From Haematococcus lacustris (lineage: Eukaryota > Chlorophyta > Chlorophyceae > Chlamydomonadales > Haematococcaceae): a stretch of 64,000 bases of DNA. The number at the start of each line of letters is the position of its first letter. Position 1 is the first letter of the stretch. The notes under the pieces are model-generated. The model saw only the letters and a program-made list of their open reading frames with translations. It did no database searches and was not told where the DNA came from. Where the stretch lies: NCBI GenBank assembly GCA_030144725.1, contig JASKMD010000005.1:5199910-5263909 (forward strand). Reading direction: 5' to 3'. Below, one piece after another: positions 1-10,506 of the stretch. Made by a program: the position numbers and the translations under genes.

Positions 1-225
1 CATCAACTACGCTATTATGAAGGGACGGGACATGCCGTCCAGAGGAGACTGGACCTTTGCTTGGGTAGAGGATGAACGGGGCCACTCTTCAGTAGACGAG
101 GCAATTAAGACAGCTGCTGAAGACGGACACATGCGTTACTAGATGTGTGACTCTTCTTTGCAGATCACCTCAGCCTTCCAAGTGGTGCACAAGGCCCAGC
201 CCACAGTGGTGCCCTTTTAGTTTTT
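1..225 (+). pseudogene. BTB-BACK family copy A, 3' end of last exon (truncated by window edge)
   Basis: The reading frame open from base 2 encodes the end of the C-terminal domain shared by the BTB-BACK family here (INYAI..., WTFAW, SSVDEAIKTAA). It is closest to copy E. An in-frame TAG at 140-142 comes before the conserved tail ITSAFQVVHKAQPTVVP, which is still readable to a stop near 220. Either this copy is a pseudogene, or translation ends early. A splice acceptor at the 'tttgcag' before the tail is possible, but the same bases are exonic in copies B-F. The rest of the gene lies outside the window. Confidence 0.6.
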
Positions 226-1418
226 GAAGCGGCGTTAGGGGCACCACGGATGCTGCACTGTGCACATGTGGGGTGCGTGCTGTCAGTGTGTGCTGTCAGT
301 GTGAGGAGAAATGCTACGGTTGGTGGGCTGTGTTGGTCTGGCCTTCTTTGTCTGCCTGTCCATTCTGTTGATGCACGGTCACATGTCTTCGGCTTTCTTG
401 AGCCTTGGCACAGCAATGCATGCAAGTCATCTAGTATGACAAACAGAAGGATTAGAATGGAAAAGACTCAAGATCCTGCTGTGGACTGCATTGGCCCAGG
501 TTCATGTAAAGGGTAAAGGTCTTATGTGGGCTCATGTGCCACGTCAACATGTGTCACATGTGTCGAATAGCCGTTAAACAGGCGGGCTCGAGGGATCGGG
601 GCTGTGCAGCGGAACCAATGTAAATCCAACTGCACCTGACAAATAAACAGGCCATGGTTTACTGCGCTGCATAGCTCCGCCTTACCCCGGCACGACGGCG
701 ATGGGTTGACAGCTGGTGTGTCTTCGCAAGCCTGGTCAGCCCTGAAGCGTCAATACAGGTGCTGCGCAGGTGCTGGCTGGCCAGAGTGCGGGGAAGAGAG
801 GCAGGGCAGGTCGATGAGAGCTACATGGCTCATGTGCTTGCATGCTACCAGGGAAGGCCAAGAGGTGCTGCAGCTGGAAACAGGTACTGGGCCTGTCCAG
901 ATGCTGTCATGCTGAGCCAACTTCTCATGGTGTCAGCAGCCGAAACAACCACTCAGGCAGCGATACAACATTGCCTCTAGCCAATCTGGGTGCCATCATG
1001 GCCCAGGACAGGGCGGTTGAGCCAGTGGGGCTGGCAGCGGCCAGTGCGCCCCTGCTATGGCAGAAGAGTCAGTAGGGCCAGCAGGGCTAGGGCAAAGGTC
1101 CATAGTGGCAGGTGCACCTGGCTCTGGACCCATTGCCAGGACTGGGTGCACTCAGATGGTGCACTGCATGCACACCACTGGAGGGCTGGCTTGTTGCAGC
1201 ACCAAGCCATCGCATCCATCTTGCCAAAGAGTATGCTCCAAAGCATCAAGTGTCCTGCATGTCCATGTTTGCCAGAGGGTGGGTGGTGGGTCCCCAGGGA
1301 CTGTTGCTGGGCAAGTCTGGGGTTCGCGACATGGGACGACCCATATGGCCTCACGCTGCTGGTCAGTCCGGGTATCAGGGCCGCCTGGGACACCCCTCCC
1401 CTCACACTGGCCTCCCAG
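226..1418. other. Intergenic DNA; start of the PIG-M segmental duplication
   Basis: I see no supported coding sequence in 226-570. From about 570 (a stretch with 'ggggctgtgcagcggaacc') the DNA is homologous to 43.2-44.5 kb, and from about 640 also to 14.5-15.4 kb. All three copies share the motifs 'tagctccgcct', 'cctggtcag' and a run with 'ggtgcactgcatgcacacca'. This is the 5' flank or intronic DNA of the PIG-M segment. ORFs in it are not conserved in frame between copies, so I do not call them genes. Confidence 0.6.
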
Positions 1419-3623
1419 CCCCTGAGGCAGCGCGAGGCTGTGCTGCTGAGTGTGTTGCTGCATGGCACCCTGTTTGGCCTGATGTCAGGCGGCTGCTTCC
1501 TGCTGCTGGGCTGGCTGTGCTGGCGGGCGTATGGCCAGGCCTTCCTGGACCAGGCCTTCCTGCACCACCTCAGCCGCCAGGACCACCGGTGAGCAGAGCG
1601 GGGTGTGTGGACAGCGCCTGCTACAGCATCAAGCACCATCAGCACCTGCAGCATGCAAGGCACACAAGGCAGGGTGATGACCAGGAAGCGTAGCCGGTGA
1701 TCAGGCATAGCCAGTGAAGGCAAAGGCTGGGGGCTGGGTGAGGGCTGATGGGTGAGGGCAAGCTGAGGCAGGGGGAGCTGGCAGGGGGAGCTGGTGAGGG
1801 CGGGGCAGTGGAGGAAGGGTTTGGGAGAGTGGACAGGGACACGTGGCATGTGAGGCTAGCCGGGGTAGGCATATGCGCACACATCGTCACACACAGTCAT
1901 GCCAAAAGCATGTGCCATGATGCAGGCCTTGCTCCAGCAGTTGCCAAAAGCAATTGTGTAGTTCCTAGTGTAGAAGCTTGGTGTGTGTTGCCAGTGCTGG
2001 GACGGCCTGTTGCCCACCTGCCTGCAGCCACAACTTCTCCATCTACTTCTACGACATCTACTTGTCCTATGCGGCCCACCCCCCTCCCAGTCCAGGCACC
2101 TGCTCAGAGCCTTGGGGCAGCAGCCAGCAGCCTGGACCCCCTGAGGACCCGGCAGCCCTCCCCCCTGACAGCCCCCTGGCCGCCCTGCCCCCTGACCTGG
2201 CTGCTCAGCTGCCCCCCAGCCTGCAGTGGGTGGTGGCGCTGGCCATGCTGCTGCTCAGCCCCAGGCTGCTGGCCTTCCTGCCGCAAGTCCTGGCGCTGGC
2301 TGTGCTGAGCTGGCGGCTGCATGAGGAGCTGCCGCTGGCCTGGCTGGCACAGACCCTGGCATTCGTGGCCCTCAACAAGGTAGGCCGGGCCAGGAAGAGG
2401 CAGCGGAGGGGGGGCGGGCGGGCTCACTGCAGCAGCAGCGTGTAAGGTGTGGGGTGGGGAGGAGGGGGTATGGGAGGAAGGAGCGGTGAGGGGTGGGTGG
2501 AAGGGGTTGGATCAGCTAATGCAGCTGCCAACACAGCTGTACAGTGGACCGGAGCAGGAGCTGGGAGGTGACCTCTGTTGCCATCTGTGCCAAGCTAGGC
2601 AGCTCAATGGCCAGGGGGGCGGAAAGGGGCAGGGAGGGGGACGGCAAGGAGAAAGGGCGGATGGGTAGGTCCAGGGCGGCAGGGCGAGCGAACCTGCAGT
2701 GTGGCACCTGCGAAAGCTGGCGAGGGAGCCAGCATGTGTGAGAGCATGTGTGAGAGCAAGTGGCATGTTGATGCATTACATGCCTACTGATGCTGGTGTT
2801 TGTGTCAGGTGTGCACTGCCCAGTACTTTGTGTGGTGGCTGAGCCTGGTGCCCCTGGTGCTGCAACACATGGCCTGGCCGCCCCCGCGTGGCCTCCTGCT
2901 GGCTGCTGGGGCCTGGGCGGCTGCGCAGCTGCACTGGCTGGCATGGGCATACCAGCTGGAGTTCCAGGTGCGCAGGGGCTGGCCATACGGGACAAAAAAT
3001 GACTGTGGGCTGCCAAGGTCCTGGCAGCTTTTCTGACTTGGATCTTTAACAATGGGTTGGCTGACTCCACTCTTTACACGAGGCCATGTTCCTTAGGTGG
3101 CCACATCACCCTGCTCGAAGTTGCTGTGGCCACATACCCGCCGTTCCCACACAAGCTCCTTTGTGTGCCCGGTGCGTGCATGCCGCAGGGTCAAACCGTG
3201 TACTTGATGGTCTGGGCCGCAGGCCTCGTGTTCCTGGCTGCGAATGTCCTGGTGTTGGTGCAGCTCCTCCGACACACACAGCCGAAGATGAGCTTCTTGC
3301 GCTGCAGTCTCCAAGCTGACTACTGCAGCTTAGTCAGGCTGCAGACCTGGTCAGCAGGGCGCGGCTGCACTCGTAGGGTGCCGGGACGGGCTGCGCAGCT
3401 GCAAGAGTTCGATGCCCCTGCCCCTTGGAGCCCCGCCCTCCTGCCCCTCACCTTCCACTCCATACCCCTGACCCTTGCCCCCGACCACTGCCCCCCGCCC
3501 CCTGCCGAACGCCTGTCCTCTCCCACCCCCTACCTCATTCTGTGCCCTCCATCTGTACTTGCAACCTCATACTTGCAAATACGAAAGGATTCCTGCATGG
3601 GCGACTCCTCCCTATGTTTTTGA
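1419..3623 (+). pseudogene. PIGM: GPI mannosyltransferase 1 (PIG-M-like), 3' exons only, copy 1
   Basis: Four exons at about 1419-1588, 2028-2379, 2809-2967 and 3189-3623 have matching GT-AG borders and phases. They encode the C-terminal half of a PIG-M mannosyltransferase, the ER multi-spanning enzyme that adds the first mannose to the GPI anchor. Diagnostic features are the YGQAFLDQAFLHHLSRQDHR/HNFSIYFY junction (human PIG-M has a YGWEFLEH...HLTRRDIRHNFS-type sequence), NK/VCTAQYFVWWLSLVPLVLQ, and GLVFLAANVLVLVQLLRH. Several hydrophobic membrane segments are visible. The N-terminal half with the luminal DXD catalytic motif is not found upstream in the window. I therefore read this as a 5'-truncated copy, though its visible splice sites are intact. 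Where the last exon ends is uncertain: the frame runs open to 3623, but homology stops near 3290. Confidence 0.75.
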
Positions 3624-4397
3624 ACCTCCTCAGCGTTGTTTGCAGTGCATGGTGTACTGCATCAGAGCTGGCAAGGAATGTGGTGAGCTACAGCGCAGGG
3701 CGCAGTCGCCCAGTGTGTGCCACAGGGAAGCCTGGCAGCTGAGGCCAGTCAAGAAGGAGCTCATGTAAGCCCAAAGGCCACCTTCCACACAAGGATAGGC
3801 GAGTGACCACGGTAAACCTGGGTAGACATGGCTACCGCTGCCTGCTGGTGGTACAAAGCAGATCCAAAGCAGGTCCAAAACACACACCTGACACTAAGAG
3901 ATTACCCATGTGGCTAACACACATCACCCAGGGCATGTGCCTGGGCACAGCTTGCAGTGCACGAGGTGTGTGCTGCTGGGGCACAATGCCGAGCAGCTTT
4001 GATGGTTAGGTAGATGAAGGGCTATCACGCACTCTACAGATGCCTGCTTGGACAAGACCACACAGTGCTTGCCAAGGCAGCCAACGAACAAACTGCCACC
4101 AGCCAAACACCACGTGCGTGCGCCAGTGAGGCAAGTAGACACACGAGAAAACCCTAACCGTGTAAGCCCCGTCGGTTGAGCCCCGCCGGTATGCCAAAGA
4201 ACGCGAAGCACCATGCAGGTAAGCCAGTGAAACCACTGAAGCCCGAGAAATTCTAGCCGTGAAAAGGGGCGAAGTTCCGAGGAACCCTACTGCCGCTCTT
4301 GACATCGCTCGCACTGCGTGGCGGGGCATTGGCATATCTTGTCGCTAGGCGTCGAGGAGCAGGAGCAGGAGCGGGGCTCTTCACCCCAGCTGGAGCG
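3624..4397. other. Intergenic DNA and probable leader of BTB-BACK copy B
   Basis: No gene is seen. The stretch 3930-4100 is duplicated at about 46930-47090, and 4230-4397 at about 47700-47858, in the same order before copy F. This shows that PIG-M and BTB-BACK were duplicated as one segment. The bases just before the start (about 4299-4397) are open in frame in both copies. Confidence 0.55.
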
Positions 4398-6437
4398 ATG
4401 CCGCCTTGTTTAAGAGGAACTCAGCCCCTGTTCGCCTGGCTTTGGGGAGATGAAGCACTCGCAGACGCGATCCTGCATCTGCGTGTAGCGGGTCAGCCAG
4501 CCCATACGCCAGGGTGCGTCGCGCTGACAGTACATCGCGCCGTGCTGGCTGCCTACAGCGAGTACTTCAGAGCAAGGCTGCTGCGCTGGAACGGCAGCGC
4601 GTCGCAAACTGGTGCCGACTTCCAGCCCACCAGTGCAGTGGCGCAGTTTGCCGAGACTGGCAGCCTGCCTTTAGGGCTCATTGTCTCCCAGCTGGCTCAG
4701 GTGAGGAGGGGAGATGGCAGGCTGTAGCTTTGCAAGAGAAGGGTTGTAATAACAATCGGGTGTTTTAGCTTTTGTGGACAGTATGGTGCTGACAGCATCC
4801 TTGTTGTTCACGATGCAGGTGTGCAAGGAGGCCAAGGTTCAGAAGGCTCCCCACTGCGTTCAGGCATGCGGCCAGGCCTTTGCAAAACTAGCTTTGGGGG
4901 AGCTGGGCAGTCCCCAGCCCCCTCTACTTTGCATCGAGGAGACATTTGCAAGCAAAGATAAGTGCGACGCCGCCCGCTTGGTGGTGCGCTGCATGTATGA
5001 GGGGGAGCTGGCTGAGGAGGTGAAGGACCCACTCACACTGGCCAGGGTGAGCTCAACCAGACATGAGACACTCAATGCACCTTGGCACACCTGGCACACC
5101 CCGCTAGATCAAACTAGTACCATTCCATGACACATAGCAGTAAGCCACGGCTATTTGCGCATATCCCCACACGATCAAACCATCACCACCTGTGCTGTGC
5201 AGGTGTGCCGTGTGGCTGAGCGCTGGGCCTTCTTACCCCTCTCCAGCTCATGCCTACAGAGGCTGGTTGACCTGCCGCCCTCACAGCTGCCAGCGGAGCA
5301 GCTGTACCAGGTGCTAAGGACCTTGCGTGACAGCTGTGCCATGCTGCCTGAGCACCAGCCGTGGCAGGACCGGGTGCACAGCCTGGCAGGAGAACTCAAT
5401 GCCCTTCCTTTACTGCTGCACCTGTACGGGGATGTCCACGCCGTCATCACCAGCACCAAGCTGAGGACAACCTTCCAGCAGCTGCCCTTTGCAGCAGTGC
5501 AGCAGTGGGCAGGCAGCGATGCGTTGACAGTGGACAGCGAGAACAGCGTGGTGGAGCTGATCAGCCTGTGGATGGCTGGGCCTATCGGCAAGAAGTGCTC
5601 TTGGGGCGAGACAGAGCAGCTGTCCTGCCTGGTGCGGGTGCAGCACCTCAGCCCAGGTGGGTGGCTGACTAGAGCACAGCAGGGTGGTCAACTGCTTACT
5701 TATTATGCTATGGGTGCGACACCGGCACAGGTGCAGAATGTGAAAGACAGAGAGTGGTGCTTGTGCCCCCACCAAACTGCCTACCTGACTGCATGTGGCT
5801 GACTGCCTGTCTCTTGTCATGTGCAGCCTATGCTCAAGGCCGGTTGCCTACACTGGACTGGTTTGACATCCCTGAAGTACTCACTGCTGTGGTAGTACAA
5901 GCAGCCATCTGTAAGTGCATGAGCGGGGTAATGACCTGGGACGAGGCCCCTGATGCCTGGTCTGCTGCACCCCGCAAGAAGCTCAAACAAGCTGAGCTGA
6001 AGCGACGCACCACCATCCGCTGGGATGTGCCCCGGCAGCAGCTGGTTGACCTGCTGGCCAGCAAGGACCTGACAGCCAAGGTCTGCTCAGAGCCAGTCTA
6101 CTCTGCAGGGGCGGGCTGGAGGGTGTACCTGAACCTGAACAAGGGCACACAGGATGAGGCTGGCTTCAATCTGGGCTGCTGGGGCCAGTTGGTGACCTAT
6201 GCCGAGTGCAGTGGCCGTGCCCTGGGCGCCAAACTGCCACATGGCACACCCATCAAGTTTGTCATCACCAAGGGCGACACTCTGGATACTGCTTGGACAA
6301 CCAACTGGGTCCAAGATGGCATGGGCTACGATTCAGTTCTTGGTGCTCACGTAAACACCGCCGCTGACCTTGAGCCATTCCTGGACAAGGGCAGCCTACC
6401 GATCACTGGAGCTTTCCTAATCATGCACAGGCCTTGA
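4398..6437 (+). CDS. BTB-BACK domain protein, copy B (POB1/LRB-like cullin-3 adaptor)
   Basis: Four exons, 4398-4700, 4819-5046, 5203-5656 and 5827-6437, give an uninterrupted 531-residue protein. Exon 1 encodes the first half of a BTB/POZ domain (FAWLWGDEALADAILHLRVAG, then HRAVLAAYSEYFRARLL). Exon 2 completes it (CDAARLVVRCMYEGEL). Exon 3 is an all-helical BACK-like region (VCRVAERW, LPAEQL, LTVDSENSVVELISLWM). Exon 4 has a MATH/TRAF-like or POB1-type beta-rich C-terminus (TTIRWDVPRQQLVDLL, GWRVYLNLNKG, GCWGQLVTYAEC). Proteins of this architecture generally recruit substrates to CUL3 ubiquitin ligases; that role here is inference. Intron phases (0, 0, 1) are the same in all paralogues in the window. 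The ATG is chosen because it is conserved with copy F at 47859; the frame is open upstream but without an ATG. Confidence 0.85.
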
Positions 6438-6714
6438 GCATAGTAAGCCCGGGCGAGCTGTCATAAACAACTGTCATAAACAGCAAGCTGTCATGGCACA
6501 AGCAACTACTGCAGTGCTGCGTTGCAGTGTAGTTGAAGGATGGAATGTGCAATAATCATGCAGGACCCCTTGCCTATGATAGGCAAGTATGTGAAACTCT
6601 AGTTGGGTTGTTGTGGTTGCACATGTTGCCCATCTCAAGGTGCATGGTGCGGTAATGACTCCGCCCCGCCCCGCCCCAGCTGGGAATGTCCACGCCCATT
6701 ATCACACTTGAGCG
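6438..6714. other. 3' flank of BTB-BACK copy B
   Basis: This non-coding stretch is homologous to the 3' flanks of copies C (12853-12960) and F (59174-59290), sharing 'gctgggcacaagca' or 'ggcacaagcaact'-type sequence. It probably holds the 3' UTR. No gene is seen. Confidence 0.5.
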
Positions 6715-8070
6715 TCGCTGCAGCCGCAGTCGCTGGCATACAACAGCCTACGCGTCAGCAGCAGCAGTCGACACGTTGAACGGTCGATGCAATGTGGCGC
6801 AAGAGCAGTTGGCAGGTGGGGGTGCGGTCTTCGCTGGTCGTTACACTGGTCGTTACATTTAACATGCCCACATGACGGGTTATCTACGACAGCTTCAACA
6901 TAACAGATGTGGTATGTGTGTGACAGCTTCACTACAACAGATGTGGCTTGCAAAGCATATAGCCTGCTCCTGGGCTGCAGTCAGTGCTGCGGCCTCTGGC
7001 TGCCCGGGGGGGGGCAGCTTGTGCAGCCTGGCCCTGGGCTGCATTTGCTGGGGGGCCACACCTGCTGGTCCAGCCTGACCCTAGGCTCCTTACCATCATA
7101 GCAGACACCTGCCCCCTTGCCATCAAGACAGAGGACACCACACAGTTGTTCAACTGTTAGCTGCTCAGCCTCTCCTTGCCTAGTGGCTGCACCCGTACCT
7201 ACGCCTGCACCCCTGACCCCCAGCTCTACTGCTCCCCTGTTCCCTCTCAACTGCTGTTGTCAATCCCACAACAACAACCTGTCAAACTGTGGATGGCCTT
7301 GGCTTACTACAGCTGATCTGCAAGCGCAAACGCATTGGATTGCCCCCACGCCAGCCTCAACCCACCACTGATCTTCTCCCCCGTCCCATCCCATTGGTGC
7401 ATGGCAGGTGCAGCTCGCTGTTCGCTGTTTACAGCCAGGAGGCAGCTGGCACAGGGCAGATGCAGCCTGGTGTAAGCAGCTCAGGCCCTCAAGACCCAGC
7501 CTAACAGCCTAGCACCCCATATGTTTGCTGCAGGGTTCATCGTCACACATATGACCCCTCTCCCCTTTTTCTCCTCCCCCCCCCCTCACCCACTAGTATC
7601 ACCCACTACCACCTCATGACCCGCAACCCCCTCCCAGTCCATCACCCCAGCTACCTTGCATCCCTCCCTCCCTCCCCCTCCCACGCCGCACCGCCCCTCT
7701 CTTATCAGCGGTAGGGTTGCTGCTGGTGGGCTTGCTCCAGCCGATCCTGCTGGTGTTGGTCTTGCTGCTGCTACTGCTGCTGCTAGGCGCTGGATGGGGC
7801 GACTGGGCTGGCAGCACCGGGATAAATGCTGAGCAGGCGGCGCAGGAGCAGCAGGCAGGCAGCCAACAGGCACCTTGGGCCCTGAAGCTTGCAGGCTGCA
7901 GAGTGCTGCTGCACCTCCAGCAACACACAAGATGAGTGGCAGACTGTGTGGCAGGTTGGACAGCGTGCAGCGTTTGTCATGCTTGCTGACCCTATGCCAG
8001 CCCTACCCTACTCCCCCTCCCCCTTCCCCCTCTCTCCCCCTCCCCCTCCACTAATCATCTCATCCCCACC
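6715..8070. repeat. Dispersed segment U, copy 1
   Basis: This roughly 1.35-kb segment recurs at 8690-9900, in diverged form at 20.7-22.0 kb, and at 59.95-61.44 kb. Shared landmarks, in order: 'gtggcttgcaaagcatatagcctgctc'-type text, a block reading PQQQPVKLWMALAYYS in one frame (about 7260-7310), a CCCAGCCTAAC...CTGCAGG block, pyrimidine-rich DNA, and a CTG-rich block that could encode a Leu-rich hydrophobic stretch (VLVLLLLLLLLGAGWGDW, 7717-7935). The frame is broken between blocks. I do not recognise a family. It could be a decayed gene or an old transposon that lies upstream of BTB-BACK copies C and G. Confidence 0.5.
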
Positions 8071-8689
8071 CTAAACCCACAGGAGCATGGCAGGTGCAGC
8101 CTGGTGGCAGCAGCCAGGAGCCAGCTGGTGACTGTCAGGTGTAGCCAGGAGGCAGCACTGCTGTGCCACTAGGTGTCCTTGCTGGCCTCTTCTCTCCTCT
8201 CCTCTCCCCTTTCTTCCCACTCACCTTGCCCTGACAGCGTTCCAATGCAGCCCCCTCCCTACCCTACTCACCACCACCACAGCCACCACCACCACAGCTA
8301 CCACCTCCCAAGCCATCAACAGCAGCCTCAAGCACCCCTTCCCCTTCTCTATGGCCTACGTCTAACGGTTAGAAGCTGCCACCACCTCCTTGGTGTTCCC
8401 ACTGGCCTGCTTGAAGCCCTGGCCACCATGCGCATGGGCCTGCATGATGAGGATGAAGATGATGAAATGGAGGGTGGGTGGCGGGCAGGTTGGCACATTC
8501 TTATTATATCACTAGTAGTGAGTAGGGAGTCGCCAGGTGAGCAATGACCTGCACATACCATTAGACAGGAAACCTAACTGCTCCCAACCAGCAAGTGCAG
8601 CTGCCAGCTGTCACTGCTGAAGCTTGCACCAAGTTTGCTGCCAGGCAAACACCCATCAAATAGCTACATGGAGCTGTACTCCTCTCACA
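8071..8689. other. Intergenic DNA with histidine-codon-like CAC repeats
   Basis: There is a pyrimidine-rich, (CAC)-rich stretch near 8265-8320, and a related stretch lies at 22360-22600. No supported gene. Confidence 0.4.
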
Positions 8690-9543
8690 CTGTGTGTGAC
8701 TACACAGGGTGGTCATACGGAAATGGCCACATGCCAGCCCGCCTGATCAGCAGCAGCAGCAGCGATGTGGTCATTGTTGTTGCCTTAACATGCAATGTCG
8801 ACTGTCAGGTGACCTCAACACCGCTGATGCCCCGCTGCTAATGCTGCTGCCAACCAGGAGTCACCACCTCCCAGGGCATTGCCATGCCTGCCGTACCTAC
8901 GCCTGCACCCCTGACCTCCAGCCCCCTGCTACTGTCCCTTGCTCCATCACCTTCTGATGCTCCTCCTGCTCCTCCTGTTCCCTCTCAACTGCTGTTGTCA
9001 ATCTCACAACAACAACCTGTCAAACTGTGGATGGCCTTGGCTTACTACAGCTGATCTGCAAGCACAAACGCATTGCTTGGCCCCACCCCTACCTCACCAC
9101 ACCACTGATCTTCTCCTTCCAACCCATTACCCTCCCCAGCCCCCGTCCCACCCCATTGGCGAATGGCAGGTGCAGCTCGCTGTTTACAGCCAGGACACAT
9201 TGGCACAGCTGGCACAGGGCAGATGCAGCCTGGTGTGAGCAGCTCAGGCCCTCAAGACCCAGCCTAACCGCCGGCACGCCATATGCATGCTGCAGGTCGC
9301 CATGAGTTATCGTCACACATATGACCCCTCCCCCCTTTTCTCCCCCCCCTCCTCGCCCACCACCATCACCCACCACCACCTCATGACCCACAACCACCAT
9401 TATCCCACCCCCTCCCAGTCTATCACCCCACCTACCTTGCATCCCTCCCTCTCCCTCCCTCCTACGCCACACCGCCCCCTCTCTTATCAGCAGTAGGGTT
9501 GCTGTTGGTGGGCTTGCTCCAGCTGATCCTGCTGATGTTGGTC

Positions 9544-9590
<47 letters not shown>

Positions 9591-9900
9591 AGGTGCTGGA
9601 TGGGGCGACTGAGCTGGCAGCACCGGGATAAACGCTGAGCAGGCGGCGCAGGCGCAGCAGGCAAGCAGCCAACAGGCAGCTCGGGCCTTGAAGCTCACGG
9701 GCTGCAGTGAGCTGCTGCACCTCCAGCAACACACAAGATGAGTGGCAGACTGTGTGGCAGGTAGGGCTGCATGCAGTGTTGTCATGCTTGCTGACCCTAT
9801 GCCAGCCCTACCCCACTACCCATCCCCCTTTCGCCTCTCTCCCCCTCCCGCTCCACTAATCTTCTCATCCCCAACCTAACCCCAATGGAGCATGGCAGGT
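8690..9900. repeat. Dispersed segment U, copy 2, with a (CTG)n tract
   Basis: This is a tandem copy of the segment at 6715-8070, with the same order of landmarks and highly similar text (for example both contain 'gtggatggccttggcttac'). The CTG-rich block has expanded to about 15 perfect CTG units near 9547-9592, compared with interrupted units in copy 1. Confidence 0.55.
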
Positions 9901-10506
9901 GCAGCCCGGTGGGAGCTGTACCATGCGGTGAGCAGCCATGTGGCAGCTGCTGTGTCAGCCATGTGCCAGCTGCAGCATGGCATGCCACAACCCAGTGTTG
10001 CGCCATGACTCAATATTGTGTCATGACATTCTGCTTAAGTTCCCAGCTAGCTTAAAGGCTGAAGGGTGCCTCTTTTGGTTTTGTTGTATTGGTCAAGAAT
10101 TCGACAGCCAGGGGTGGCTTCTTCATTGGTCGCTTTGTCCACTCCTGACCACAACGCGACCTGACGCGACCTTCTAGACCCTTCACATGCCCAGTTTAAT
10201 GATGGTTATAATGATGGCGTTGGCTTGTCAGCCCCAGCAGGTCCAATGACTTCAGCCTGGTAGGCAAGGTCAGGGTGGAGGAGCAGCGATCCTAGCAGCA
10301 GTGCCTGTAACTGCCAGCCCGACACTGCCAGCACCAGCAGCCTGCCTGCCGACCACAACCAGCAGCAGAAGCAGAAGACCTCGCGTCCTCGCGTCCCCGG
10401 GTGATATGGGATAAGTTGTCCGGGAAAAAGCAAAGCCGTGAAAAAGGTACGTGTGTTGATGAAGACCTTTCCGATGCTGCTTGCGCGCTAAGCAGAGCTC
10501 ACGATA
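9901..10506 (+). promoter_or_regulatory. Upstream region and spliced 5' leader of BTB-BACK copy C
   Basis: The stretch 10403-10447 ('gggataagttg' ... 'gtgaaaaaggt') is nearly identical upstream of copies C, E (23229-23270) and G (61983-62028). In each copy it ends in AAAAAG|GT(A/G)YGT, a good splice donor. A matching acceptor, 'gctaagcag|agctcac', lies at about 10494 (C) and 62077 (G), with 'gctgagcag' in E. I infer a 5' UTR intron. A further conserved block (10085-10150, 'ggggtggcttctt') recurs at 61790-61830 and may be promoter DNA. No TATA box is convincing. Confidence 0.5.

Noticed and set aside
990..1592. Whole 200-residue ORF as first PIG-M exon
   Set aside because: Only the part after the acceptor at 1417-1418 is similar to PIG-M; the upstream part is not conserved in frame in copy 2.
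7717..7935. 72-residue Leu-rich membrane protein gene
   Set aside because: It overlaps a variable CTG repeat and lacks a conserved start; copies at 9.5 and 61.1 kb differ in frame. Kept only as part of segment U.
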